Source: Daedaleopsis sinensis
Lineage: Eukaryota > Basidiomycota > Agaricomycetes > Polyporales > Polyporaceae
NCBI GenBank assembly: GCA_033807695.1
Contig: CM066304.1
Coordinates: 496,001-560,000, forward strand
Direction: 5' to 3'
DNA length: 64,000 nt
The notes beneath the pieces were generated by a model, which had not been told where the DNA came from, made no database searches, and was given only the letters and a program-made list of their open reading frames with translations. This document shows positions 30,035 to 41,111 of the stretch, in pieces; the stretch's first letter is position 1, and every line of letters begins with the position of its first letter. Made by a program: the position numbers and the translations under genes.

Positions 30035-33000
30035 TCACTCTTCATCCTCAAAGCGCAGGATCTGCGCGTCCTCGTCGACGGGCAGATTCCTGTACCCTCT
30101 CCGTCCCTGTACCTGTGTCGCTACCGAGGCGACCTGCTCAGCTATCCACTCGTACGCGATGGCGCCCAGGCCCAGGATGAACCATGGTACGCTGGCGAGA
30201 GTGTCGAGAACACCCGAGCTTGAAGAGTATCGCAACCCGGTATCTCCTCCGGGCAAGCGAATCGCACTGTAGGGACCCAACGTTCAGTATGAGGCGAAAG
30301 ACGATCGCCTGAATGAGCACTCACCCTCTTGAGTAACCGCCGCGCTTGTTGTACCAGTATCCTGCGAGGCCCGCGAAGCATGTGGGGATGAAGAGCAGCA
30401 TGAGCCAGAAGAACGCGCCGTGACCCTTGAGTCCTGGACAAGGATGTTTGGTGCCATGGTCGATGCGTTGTCCGCCTTCGCAGCTGGAGAACGGGATCTT
30501 GCGGTACGGGGTCAGGTCGTACCAATAATCTTCTCCGTTACGGCACTGCGCGACTGGGTCTGGATCCCGAGGTTGCAGCCCTGGAAGGAGCACGCACTCC
30601 CCGTCTGCGTTACGCGCATAGTTGAACTCACTGCGATAGCGAGGTCATCAGCGGCAGTCACTGGAGAACATGGTGCGCAGGAACGCATACCACTCGAAGT
30701 CTGTGAGCTTGCACTGGCAGTTCTCGACGGTCTTCACCTGGGCCCTTTCTTGGCTACCGACGATACAGTTGCGGTCGCGACGACGACGGTGGTAGAATGT
30801 CTGCAGTACCCGGGGATGAGCATGGCATTACTGTCATCAGATAAGAAGGAAGCTCACCCGTCTACCGAACAGGCAGATATCGTCGCGGTTCTCGCTAGGG
30901 CTCCACAGCTCGAAGTCGTCGTTATTGGGCTGATCCACGTCCAGTTGGCACTTCGTGTTGGTAAGAGCCGAGAAATCGAGGTGGACGGCAACCGCGGCGT
31001 TCTTTGCGCGCGGGTAGTACCCGAGGAGGATAAACCTGCGGCTCGTGTCTGCCGGAACGGTCACAATCGACTTGACGTGCATGGGCTCGTCTGTGAACTT
31101 GTACTCCCGCCAGCTTGTACCCTCGTTGGTGCTGAACACGACGTGATCGGTGGGCCCGTCGTCGTAGGCCATGATGAGGATGGATCCAGAGTCGCCAAAT
31201 TCCCATAAATGTGGCGATTTGCGCACTTCCTCCCATGTGAAGCCGGCATCGCGACTGAGGAAGGTGTCGCTCTCCGCGTAGGGGGCAAGGGACTCCCCAA
31301 CGTTGCCGACAGCCATGAGGAGACCAGGGACCGAGGGCGTGCTATATGTCGCACGGACGTCATACCGCTCAGTGTAGCCGTGGATGTGAAGAGCACATTT
31401 CTGTAGTTCATTGAGTGACAGAACACGCTGATAGAGAGAGACAACGCACCGTCGAGTCACAAGCATACGAGTTACCATTCAAGTCCTTGGAAGGAGGGAC
31501 TAGCGGGCGCCAAGTACCACCTACGACGCGGAGTCAGCACACTGTCGTACTGGTTAAGAACTAACTCACCGTCATTGTGAGTTATCCGGCTCTGTAGCTC
31601 CTTCCGCTTCGAAAGAGGCGCATCGTGGGGGTTACTGACGACGTTGATGAGCGCAATACCGTCAAGACCAATCATCTTCTCAAAGTCGACGTATCCGGCT
31701 TCGTTACGGTTCACGTTGTCGATCGAGAGACCGAAGTATGTGCCATTCGAGTTCGACTTGAGAATGTTGCCCCAGTATGGCGCCGGAGGCTCGGATGTCG
31801 TGACGTGCAAGAAGACTGACATCGTGCTCGACTCGAGGATGGTGTAAGCCTATGAACTTGCATAAGCATGTGGAATCATAGATGATCGAAATGAGACATA
31901 CATGTTGGTCAGGGCGCATAGTAGGAGGGAACTCTCCAGGCGCAAACTTGCGGCCGTCCAGGGAGACCTGGATATCTAATGTCTCTTTCTGGGTCAGATA
32001 CTAAGACCAGAAAGTCGTCAGCACGATGAGCGCAGCGCAGTAAAAATATCTTGCCCACCTCCGCGACGATCAAGTACTCCGAGAACTTCGCGAAGCCGAC
32101 GACATGGTCGAACAGCTTCGTCTTCTTCTCGAAGAAGTTGGTGCCGCTGATAAGCTCCAGAGGGTTCTCGAGCCGGAACGCACGCTGATTGCCCTGTTTG
32201 TTCTTGTACGACTCGCAGAGGATCTGGTTCGGGTCGACCTTGAGCTCCTCGTCGCGCGCCCACGCGCAGTTGCGCATATACTTCCCAATCTCCGTCCAAT
32301 CGCGGCCGTTCGTCAGAGAGTAGTGCGTCTGGACGTGGCAATTCTCGCCGAAGCCTGTGCAGCCCTCGTTACCCGTCCAGATCAGGTAGTCAGATCGGCC
32401 GGGGTGGAAGTGGAGCACCGGCAGGCCGAAGCTGTTCGGTACTGTGGGTCCATCCAGGGCGAACCAAGACTTTCCGGTGTCTGTGGTGTACCAGAACTTC
32501 CTCGTTTTCGTGATGAGGTAGGCGCGGTCGGGAGCGAACCTGTGGTGGTAGAATGCGATGAATTTGTCCTCTGGTCGGATCTGAGTCCAGGTGTAGCCTT
32601 CGTTTGGCGACTGCCAGATACTGTCATCCGCTAGTCGCACGAGAATGACAGTGGACTCGCGGAAGTAGGAATATTGAACGATCGGGCTGGGGAAGTCGGA
32701 CTGCAGGAATATTAGTTACAAGGCATACGACACAGGAGATTGTACGCACCGTTCGGTGAATAACCGAACCCTCCTGGGGTTGTGCTGATACCACACTCAG
32801 TGCCTGTAATGACAGAAAGTCTACGATGAGACGTACCGTGTTTGCATGACTTCTGGACTTGCTTGTCCTTCGGGTTGTCACCGCTCACGCAGGTATTCCC
32901 CGGGATCTTCCGGAAGCCTGAGGAGCCCATATACGTGTGATCTCGTTCTTCACAGACACCAGCGGGAATAGGCTCGGGTCCAGCTGGAACGCACTTGTCC

Positions 33001-35409
33001 CCGTCCCGGATAAAGTTGTAATCGCACTCGTAGTCTTCGTCTCTGCATGGACACGGCTCCTCCTGGGGGACAGGGTCGACAAACTTCTCGCCGACATAGC
33101 AGTTTGCATCAGGCCTGCGACGTTTGTAGGATTGCTACAAGGTAGGTCAGAACAAATCGGTACTTCGCGTACGGCGTTCGTTGTACCTTGTGTCCCATCA
33201 AACATTCGTGAGTGTGCGACCGCGCTATCCACTTCTCAAAATCGTCGTCTTTGCACTTGCGTCTGTCGAGGGTAGCGAAGTCGAGGAAGACAGCTGCGTA
33301 CCGACGGCCGTCTTTGTCCTGGTCCTCCCTCGCGATCTGACCAATCAGGAGGAATTTCTGAGACGTCGAGTCGCCGACGGTCGTGAGGATCCGCGCTCGC
33401 ATGTGAATCCCGAACTCATACGTATTCCTGGAATAAGCATCAGCTTTCGTTACCATCGGGTGAACCAACCACCTACCAGGTTTTGCCAAAGTCAGTCGAG
33501 TAGCTGACGGAGTTCGCGCCCTCTTCGTCGTTCACGGTGACAAGGATGCTGCCCGAGTCCCCGAACTCGTACTTCTGCGCATCCCGGCGGATCATCTTCC
33601 ACGTTATCCCGCCGTCCGTGCTAAGGAAAGTGTCACACTCCCCGTACGGCTTGAGGTACTCGCCAATCGATCCGACGCCCATGATGAGGCCAGGCGCCGG
33701 CGAAGAGAATACACGGCCGAAGTTGTGCGGCAGGGTGACGGAGTGCAAGTGTAGCGAACACGACTCATCTTCCGGCTTGCAGTCGATGCGGTGGCGGTCA
33801 ATGTCCTCAGCAGGTGGCAGCAAGCGGGACCAGGTCCTACCTAGGACTGTTCAGCAACAAGCCTCGCAAATAAGGTAGATTACGCACCGTCGTCGAAGGT
33901 TATTTTCGTCTGGAGCTGCTTGGTGTTGCGTCGGCTCTCAACCTCTTGGGCGTTCCGCACGATGTTCGCTAGCCCGACTCCCTCAACTCCATAGATCGTT
34001 TCGTAGTCGACGAACCCCATTTCGTTCCGATTGGTGTCCTTCAGGCTCTCCACAAAGAACGTGCCATTCGAGTTGCTCACGAAGAGAGTGCCAATCGCAC
34101 TCATGTCGTGCACGAGCACATCGACAGCGAGCGAGTGCGTCGTCGACTCCACGATCGTGTAGGCGTTTTCGCGCAGTCGCGCAGAAGACGAGTGCGGGAA
34201 CTGTGCCTTGGCCCATGTCTTCGTGTCGACAGTGGCGTATAGCAACATGTCGCCACCGGAGCCCTCGGAGAGATCCTTCATCGCCACAACTGCGAACTTG
34301 GACACGATCGCGAACGCAACAACACCGCGCGCGTTCTTGCCAATGCCAAGCTCCTCGATTTTCGTCTCTGATTGGAAGAAGTCTGTCGACGAGAAGAGCC
34401 GGCTGGACGAAAGCGAATGGCCACCGGAAGCGGAGGAGGACTGATACGCAACGCAGTATATGAGATCCGAGTGTGCCTCGTGCTTGAAATCCTTGCTGCT
34501 ATGCGCGAACTGGCAGCGAGATGTGTCTTCCTTGAGGAGTTTTGCCTCACTCGAGAATCCGTCCTTCGTGTAGTACGTCTGCGCGGGCATGAGTTGAAGC
34601 CAGAAGACAAGCTAGTATACACACACCTCGTCATGACACCTAGAGCCCCAACCTCCAGACTTGTCGCAAGAAGTCCCCTGGAAAAGGATGTGCCCCCACT
34701 TTTGCCCGTCGGAGTGGAATGACAGCGGTCGCCCGACCAAGGCAGGAGGCACCTTCGTCTCGAAGGATTGCCAAGTGTCCCCACGATTCATCGTACGCCA
34801 GTGCTTCGTGCCTCGTGATATTATGAAGGCCTGTAAGGAGATGTTAGCACCGACAAATCCCGTGTTCATGTAGCTCGATGCGCTACGGAATGATCTCGCG
34901 CCGTCCTGCCTGACGGTCAACAACGTCATCTTGCGGCCGCGTCAACGGAGGGTAGTATGCCCGACCCGGTGTGGATACGCACGCACGTCTCGTCCGTCTT
35001 TCCGCACGTCGACTACCACTTCTTTCCCGCCCTGACTTCCTAGGACGCTCCTGACCCACAGGATGAAGGATACTCACTACTTTGTTGTCAAAAGGATGGT
35101 CAATGACCATAGCTGCCTGTCCCGCGGGCACATTCTCCGCTGGTTTCCACGTCTTGCCCTCGTCCGGAGAGACATACACGATGCCTTGGATAACGTCGTG
35201 GTAGATAGCGTTCTACCGAGACCAATGCGGGGTCAATGAACGCGTCATGTGGTACCACGCGGTTCACGTACGGGAGTGTCATCAAAGAAGAATAGTCTTG
35301 CCGGGAGGTTGTCGAAACGTGTGAGTGAATGTTGAGGCTGGCCGGCGACGGTGGCGAACCAACAAGCAACAGTCCAGACGAGTACGGCGAGCCCGTGGTG
35401 GAGGGCCAT
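30035..35409 (-). CDS. VPS10: Vacuolar protein sorting receptor VPS10 (sortilin family)
   Basis: Multi-exon gene. Exon 1 (35409..35272) encodes a signal peptide (hydrophobic [15 protein letters not shown] then AGQ) and continues to FFFDDTP; exon 2 is 35212..35078. Two tandem VPS10 propeller domains follow, each with repeated Asp-box blades ([32 protein letters not shown]) and the Cys-rich 10CC modules (CDYNF-type near 33010 and [13 protein letters not shown] near 30900). A transmembrane helix comes before the cytosolic tail, which is short and acidic and ends EDEE. In yeast VPS10 carries carboxypeptidase Y and other hydrolases from the trans-Golgi to the endosome and recycles by retromer. Intron 2 (35077..34831, 247 nt) is four to five times longer than other introns here. 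The stop codon is 184 bp from the end of the convergent neighbour at 29850. Confidence 0.93.
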
Positions 35410-35993
35410 GGTGAAAGTGTTGCTCGCTGCGCAGCACAGCGAGCTGACTGGGTGGCGGCTGTGGAGGAGTAACGTGGAAGTTTCTAATTGACTGTAAGCA
35501 GATAAGTAAGTGATCTGAAGTTGATCTAATCAGTAGTAACCGAGGAGTTAAACGCCTTAATTATAACCTACATCCCAACCCTTCCCAACCAAGTACATCC
35601 GCTTCTATATTTGAATGGCTACTACCAGCTGTACGACGTCTGTGACTCTGTGTCAGACGAGCCACATATGTGCGTATATCCACAACTACCCGATCGACCT
35701 TGCAATTGTCTTTCAATCGTCATACACAGATGCTAAGCTCACACAAATCTGACATATCATGGGACTCGTCGGGACGGAGGGTACCTTAGGATTATCAATC
35801 GCATGACATACATACATGTGGGTCACCTTATGAAGTGTACATGTGCATGACGGCAAGACTCTGAAACTATACTTAAATCCACTCAGGCTGACTCCAGGAC
35901 AGCGCGATTGGCAGCAGGTGCCCCAGGACTCCCTACTTGCTCAGTGCAACCCCTGAAGACGTACTCGCAGCATCTCATCTTCCTCTATTAACA
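35410..35993. promoter_or_regulatory. Divergent promoter region, VPS10 and SDR
   Basis: 584 bp between two divergent ATGs. AT-richer than the flanking exons; no coding signal. Confidence 0.45.
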
Positions 35994-36866
35994 ATGTCTC
36001 TTTCTCTGGCAGGCAAAGTTGCTATCGTCACCGGATCGTCTCGCTCCATTGGTGCAGCGATTGCTACGCGTCTTGCGTCGCAGGGCGCGAACGTCGTGAT
36101 CAACTACGTCTCCAACGCCAAAGCCGCACAGGGCGTTGCAGACGCTATCAACGCGAAGGGTGCAGGCAAGGCCATCATCGTCCAGGCGGATGTCTCTTCC
36201 CTCCCCGACATCAAGCGGCTGGTCGCGGAAACGCTTGCGCAGCTCGGCCGCATCGACATCATAGTGCTCAACGCGAGCATCCTGGAGTTCGAGACGCTCT
36301 CCGAGGTGACCGAGGAGAGCTTCGATCGTCACTTCAACTCGAACGTCAAAGGTCCGCTGTTCCTCGTGCAGGAGGCGGCACCTCACTTGACAGAAGGTCA
36401 GGATATCCTCGACTGACCTCACTCATCATGGCTGATGTACCCATCTTGCATCACAGGGAGCAGGGTCATCTTTTTCTCTACCTCCCTCGTCACCGCATCC
36501 GCCATCACCCCCAACTACCTCCTCTATGCCTCGACAAAGGGCGCTACCGAGCAGCTCTCCCGCACCCTCGCGAAGGAGCTCGGCGCGAAAGGTATCACCG
36601 TGAACACGGTCGCGCCTGGTCCCATCGACACGGACATGTTCCGGCAGGGCAAGACGGAGCAGCAGATCAACTTCTTCGCAGGACTGCACCCGCAGAAGCG
36701 GCTGGGTCAGCCCGAAGAGGTCAGCAACGTCGTCGCGTTCCTTGTCAGCCAGGAGGCCAGCTGGGTGAACGGTCAGACGTTGCGGGTGAATGGGGTAGGT
36801 CTCTCCCGTCTGTTGTGCGTCGACTACTCCGTGCTCAACGCTGTCTTCCAGGGCTTCGTGGTTTGA
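35994..36866 (+). CDS. Classical short-chain dehydrogenase/reductase
   Basis: Three exons (35994..36396, 36457..36794, 36852..36866) giving 251 residues; the last exon encodes only GFVV and the stop. NAD(P)-binding TGXXXXIG (TGSSRSIG) lies near residue 13, an LNAS motif in place of the usual NAG, catalytic Ser in FFSTSLV and YXXXK as YASTK, followed by PGPIDTDMF. These are the landmarks of the classical SDR family, close to 3-oxoacyl-reductase or polyketide-reductase-like enzymes. Cytosolic. Substrate cannot be told from sequence. The start at 35994 is chosen because it is the first ATG and places the Rossmann strand at the normal distance from the N-terminus. Confidence 0.9.
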
Positions 36867-37607
36867 TCTACTAAGATCCCGACTCTAGGTACATGTCCAT
36901 GGAACCTCCGGTTCGCGCTAGATCATCTTACAACAGCAGACTGTTCCTCAGCTTACTTACAGTCGGATCCTCATTACCGTGACGCCTGAGCGTGTCTCGC
37001 ATCTAGAACTCTCCACGTTCCCCGTCCGGCATCTCAGTCATCTCCGGCCAGGTGCGCAATAGTGATTCAGTACTTAAGCATCTTACTCTCATGTCGAACG
37101 GCAGTACTCGTACTCAGCGCGATCGGTGAGTGGAACGTCGCAGACGTTGAATAGCCGTAGCTAATAATATGGCAAACTGCACTAATTCTGACTGACTCAA
37201 CACGTATCGATCTTCCGATTCACCTTCTGCCAATGCACCGCCCGAATTTTGCTCTTCAACGACATCAAGCAATGCGCCCATGGATTCTACATATCTTTCA
37301 AAGATGATAGATCCTTGAGCGCGACATTCGCCCTCCCGGGAAGGTGCCTGCCTACTTGATGCTAGTGTCTGTATGTGAAGACCTTGAAGACTCGCAGATT
37401 GGAAGTCGAGATCTTGATGCGCATTGCGTGACGAGCCTGATGGCTGTAAAGCTGCAAGTATTGTATCGTCAGGGAGTAATAGTTGAGATCGGGATGCCAC
37501 AAACTAGTTCAAAGGAAACAGGACAGTCCGACAGTATTACTACTAATGGTGTTTGGGACGAGAAGTGGATGCTTCGATGTGAGGCAGTCAGATTGTAATA
37601 TCTGCAG
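36867..37607. other. Intergenic, with one doubtful minus-strand frame
   Basis: No clear gene apart from the weak candidate at 37114..37500. It contains the upstream region of the tRNA gene. Confidence 0.4.
37114..37500 (-). CDS. Possible exon of a small hypothetical gene
   Basis: A minus-strand open frame of about 128 codons with coding-like composition (ESMGALLDVVEEQ, LVQFAILLATAIQRLRR) but no usable ATG at its beginning. A TAG acceptor-like site sits just upstream (near 37506), so it could be the last exon of a spliced gene whose first exon I cannot place. No family recognised. Confidence 0.28.
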   Translation of the reverse strand: MASRSQLLLPDDTILAALQPSGSSRNAHQDLDFQSASLQGLHIQTLASSRQAPSREGECRAQGSIIFERYVESMGALLDVVEEQNSGGALAEGESEDRYVLSQSELVQFAILLATAIQRLRRSTHRSR

Positions 37608-37686
37608 GGCCGACTAGCTCAGTTGGTTAGAGCGTGGTGCTAATAACGTTACGCCAAGGTCGTCGGTTCGACCCCGGCGTTGGCCA
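37608..37686 (+). tRNA. trnI(AAU): tRNA-Ile (anticodon AAU) with a 5-nt insertion in the anticodon loop
   Basis: The acceptor stem GGCCGAC pairs with GTTGGCC (one G-U), with discriminator A at 37686. The D arm is GCTC/GAGC, the T arm GTCGG/CCGGC with the TTCGACC loop. The A box (TAGCTCAGTTGG) and B box (GGTTCGACCCC) are good. The anticodon stem TGGTG pairs with CGCCA (one G-U), but the loop between them is 12 nt, CTAATA then ACGTT then A, instead of 7. The extra 5 nt sit where nuclear tRNA introns sit, one base after the anticodon. Total 79 nt against about 74 for an intronless form. Confidence 0.88.
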
Positions 37687-37690
37687 TTAC

Positions 37691-37694
37691 TTTT
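37691..37694 (+). terminator. RNA polymerase III terminator of tRNA-Ile
   Basis: A TTTT run five bases after the tRNA 3' end, the standard Pol III stop. Confidence 0.7.
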
Positions 37695-37776
37695 GTTAAT
37701 CTTATATCTTCACAAGATTAACTCAGAGTCGAAACTGTTGAAATCATGAGTACGAACGCAAGAGCGCTGTGCTACC

Positions 37777-39208
37777 TTATACTCCACGCGTACGACCACT
37801 ACCTCTGTCACCGGCTACCATCAACCCTCCACGAAATGCCCCGACACCCCTCCCTCTTCCCCTGATAACACCACGAAGGACACCTCCACGCGGAGGGACA
37901 GGTGGAGCGCCCCTCCCGCCCCGAGCTAGTCCCCGTCCTCGCGTCTGCGCATGCGAAGAATCTGCCTGGTCTACGTCCATGGAGTCGCCTGCGTCCCGAT
38001 GTCCAGCACGATTCCCGCCTCGACGCGAGTACCCTCGCGAACCTTGCAAGCCTCCGCGCTTTGCTCCCCGCCCGAACTGGATGGCGGTCGGCACGAGCGA
38101 GAGCGAATCGAGTGCGCCTGTGAGCGCGTCGACGTCGCCCGACGCAGCTTGTGCTTTCTCCTTGCCTGCGGTCTTCTTCCCTTTACTTCTCGCACCAGCG
38201 TGCGGTTCTGGCTGGGATTGGGGTGGTGCGCCGTGGCCACTGTGCGCCTTAGGTGGCCGCTCGATCTGGATCTTTTCGAACAGAATTTCCTCTTCGTCGT
38301 CTTCGTGTGTGCTAGCAGCATCTGTGGGTTCATCGCCTCCATCATCTTCGTCCTCCTCGCCGTGCGCAGAATTCCCACGCGCCTTCCAGGGCTTCCGGAC
38401 GAGGCTCGCGCCCTCGCCCCACTTTTTCAGCAGACCGCCGACGCCTTTGTTCGTGATCGCGAAGAAGTATTCCTTCGGGTACCCGTGCGCTTGAATGAGA
38501 TGCAGTCGGCGGCCCTTAGGTGTCGAGAATCGCGTCTCGCAATCGTTCACAAGGCACAGAAACTACATCAGAAAAGGAACAAGGTCAAGGTTTGCACACA
38601 TCGGGAAGATACGGGGGGCTACGCACGATCTTCTCGCCGCGCTCCTTGCGCACGGCCGCGAGTGGGTCGTGGCATTCCGTCTGGTGCTGCGGTAGTGAAA
38701 GACAAAGTTAGCACAAGTAGTAATCGAGTTCAAGCACCGAGTGTGCTAAATGGCCTCTCCGCGACCACTAGGAACACAGCCTACCACCACCCATTCAGAG
38801 TACCAACATCCTGTACAGCCTACATACATCATTCCTCTTGAATGTCATCGCGAAAATGTTTGCACGCGACGCTTCATGTTCGAGCTCAAGGAGGGAGCCA
38901 CTCACCAGCTCCAGTAATCGGGCGTCTGGGAACACGCACCCGCATCCTGTCTGTTCGCACACATGTGCATGGTACATCGCATAATGCGCCTCCAGATCGC
39001 GCGTCCCAGAAAGCGTCGTCGGCGGATGTGGAGGATTGCATGTCGGCGGGAGTGTGCAGAGGATGTGGCCCGAGGATGATGTCGATGGCTCCCCAGAGGC
39101 GTGTGGCGGTGGTGTCGCGCTTGTCCGCGCAGCCTTGAGCGTCGGCGAGGAGCTCGTTGACGACGATGGTGAGACGACTGGAGAGCGGGCGCGTTTGAAG
39201 GCTGCCAT
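37777..39208 (-). CDS. C2H2 zinc-finger protein, ZNF511-like
   Basis: Three exons (39208..38906, 38686..38627, 38562..37777), 382 residues. After a Ser/Thr/Pro-rich start come an HYAMYHAHVC segment, CGCVFPDARLLELHQTEC across the first splice, and a second finger with FLCLVNDCETRF and LHLIQAHGYPKEYFF, the order seen in ZNF511 homologues. This is followed by GGLLKKWGEG, an acidic stretch, and an RGG/RGRG-rich tail. ZNF511-type proteins are nuclear; the fungal role is not established. The RG-rich tail suggests RNA or nucleic-acid contact. The start at 39208 is the first ATG; the frame is open a little upstream without one. Confidence 0.85.
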
Positions 39209-39616
39209 GATGGGAGGAAGGAGGATGGTGTCCGAAGGACTGGGAGTCTGGAGAAGGGTGTTAAGGTTGGGCGCCTGATCCACGACGCGTTTCTTTAAAC
39301 CGGCCCGGCATCCCGTTCACACACAACCCATTTCTATTCCGAGTTGCAACCAAGTTGTCTCGAAAGTTCGCCTCAGGTATGACCAGAACTCAACCAAAAT
39401 GACTCGGAAAAGGTCCTTGACCTAAACAGCTCGACGCGAGTTGGGCCCTCAGCTGGTTCCATAACGCCGGTATGTCGACTAGACTCAGATCTAGAATTAT
39501 GCACTACAGGTAAATTCTGGCTCAACCGTATATCATACACATACAGGCAGGCTTGCATACAACCATACAGAAGTCGACTGTTGAAGCTGAAGCGTGAAAA
39601 GCCCTCAGATCCAAAA
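39209..39616. other. Intergenic region, promoter of the ZNF511-like gene
   Basis: 408 bp between tandem minus-strand genes; no coding signal. Confidence 0.45.
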
Positions 39617-41111
39617 TCACTTCCCTGAGGGTTTGGCCATGGCCCACGCCTTCTCCACCTCAAGCAGCGCCTCGACCGTATCGTCGACAGTCTCCTCCCA
39701 GCCGACATACTCCGTGATGCCCAGGATCTCCCTTGCGCGCGTCGTGTCGTGCCGTGTGATCGCTTTGGGCGGCTCCGGCGCGTTCTCCAGCGACGGCAGG
39801 CGCTGCCTCAAGTGCGGATGCTTCTCCGCGATGTGCTTCACCATGTCGGTCCAGAGCGGGCAGCCAGGCCCCGCGACCATGAACCGCTTCTGCTCCGCGC
39901 CATCGCTCCCATTCCCGCTCTTGGGCAACGTGAGCGCGAGGACGTGTGCCCGCGCGGTGTCGCGGACGTGGATCCAGTACGGCGCGATCTGGACGGGGAG
40001 AGGGCGCCCGGGAGGGCCGGCCATGAGGCGGTAGATGAGGAGGTTCGAGCCGAGCGTTGCGGGACTGTCTGCAACGGCCAGCACCCACGGACCGTAGACG
40101 AAGGGCGGGTTGACTGTGGGAGACGTAAGCATCGTGCGCTGATAGGAAGAGGATCTGAGTCTCGCAGGCGTACTGGTTGCGAGGTCGAGCTCTGGATGCT
40201 CGCCTGCGAATTGCCACGCTGCCTTTTCGGCGAGAATCTTGGTGCCGAAGTAGACGTAAAGTGGGTTGCGGTTTCCGCTGAGGAGGTCCTCACGGGTTGT
40301 CACTCCCCAATCTGCAAGAACATTCAGCGTTACGGAGAAAGGCAGTGTCATATGCCAGTGTGCATACCCTCCTCTGTGAGTACTCTCTCGACAAAAACGT
40401 TTTTCTGTGCAGCTGTCAATAGATTTTAGTGTAGAGCAACGCTGGTAAACACAGTTCGCTTACGGTCGAGGAAGGTAGCGAAACTACTCGTTATGACTAA
40501 CTTGTAGATCCCAGCGCTCACTGCTTGACGGAGTATGTTGAGAGTCCCGTCCATGGCACCCTACGTATATGAAGGGACGAGTGTTGGCGACACGTGAAAC
40601 AAACTAGATATCCAAAGACATACGCACTCTGAGCGAGTCCTCGGGTGAGGCTTTCCCTGCTATAGGCGATGCGATATGCATCACTGCGTTTACGCCTATG
40701 CGTGGCGCGATCCGCATCATCAGTTAGGTACATATACTGGGAGCGGAAGCGTGCCGGCTGACCTTCCAATGCCTTGGAGTAGTCTGCAGTAGCGATATCA
40801 TCGATCACGATTGCTTCGAAGTTCGAGTTGTCTTTGAAGTGTTCCCTTAGCATGTCTAGCTTCGCTCCACGCGCAGTCCTAGGCATGTGCAGCGAGCGAT
40901 TAGACATAGACACAGTCATGTCTACCCTTACTCATGGCGCATACACTTACCCCCGAACGCGATAGCCTGCCTCGAGCAGTTGCACTACCACATGAGCGCC
41001 GATAAACCCTGATGCGCCCGTCACCTAGACAAACAATCTCAATCAGCAACGCTACTGATTTGACAGACAAAAACATACCAGCACAAGTCCAGGTGGAGAT
41101 ACAATCATCAT
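39617..41111 (-). CDS. Extended SDR, NAD(P)-dependent epimerase/reductase (cinnamoyl-CoA/aldehyde reductase-like)
   Basis: Eight exons: 41111..41079, 41024..40951, 40878..40763, 40683..40628, 40560..40464, 40412..40368, 40311..40174 and 40113..39617. They sum to 1,056 nt, 351 residues, phases consistent. The start is the first of two adjacent ATGs. The Rossmann motif TGASGFIGAHVV is followed by GYRVRGTARG; then IASPIAGKA, the DGTLNILRQAV helix, TSSFATFLD with the catalytic Ser/Thr, and YXXXK as YFGTK before ILAEKAAW; then NPPFVYGP. This is the architecture of the fungal D-lactaldehyde dehydrogenase/dihydroflavonol-4-reductase/cinnamoyl-CoA reductase-like group. It probably reduces a carbonyl with NADPH in the cytosol. 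It could act on products of the nearby oxygenases, but that is guesswork. Confidence 0.9.

Noticed and set aside
30420..31208. 262-codon plus-strand frame inside VPS10
   Set aside because: Antisense to well-supported VPS10 exons; no domain of its own.
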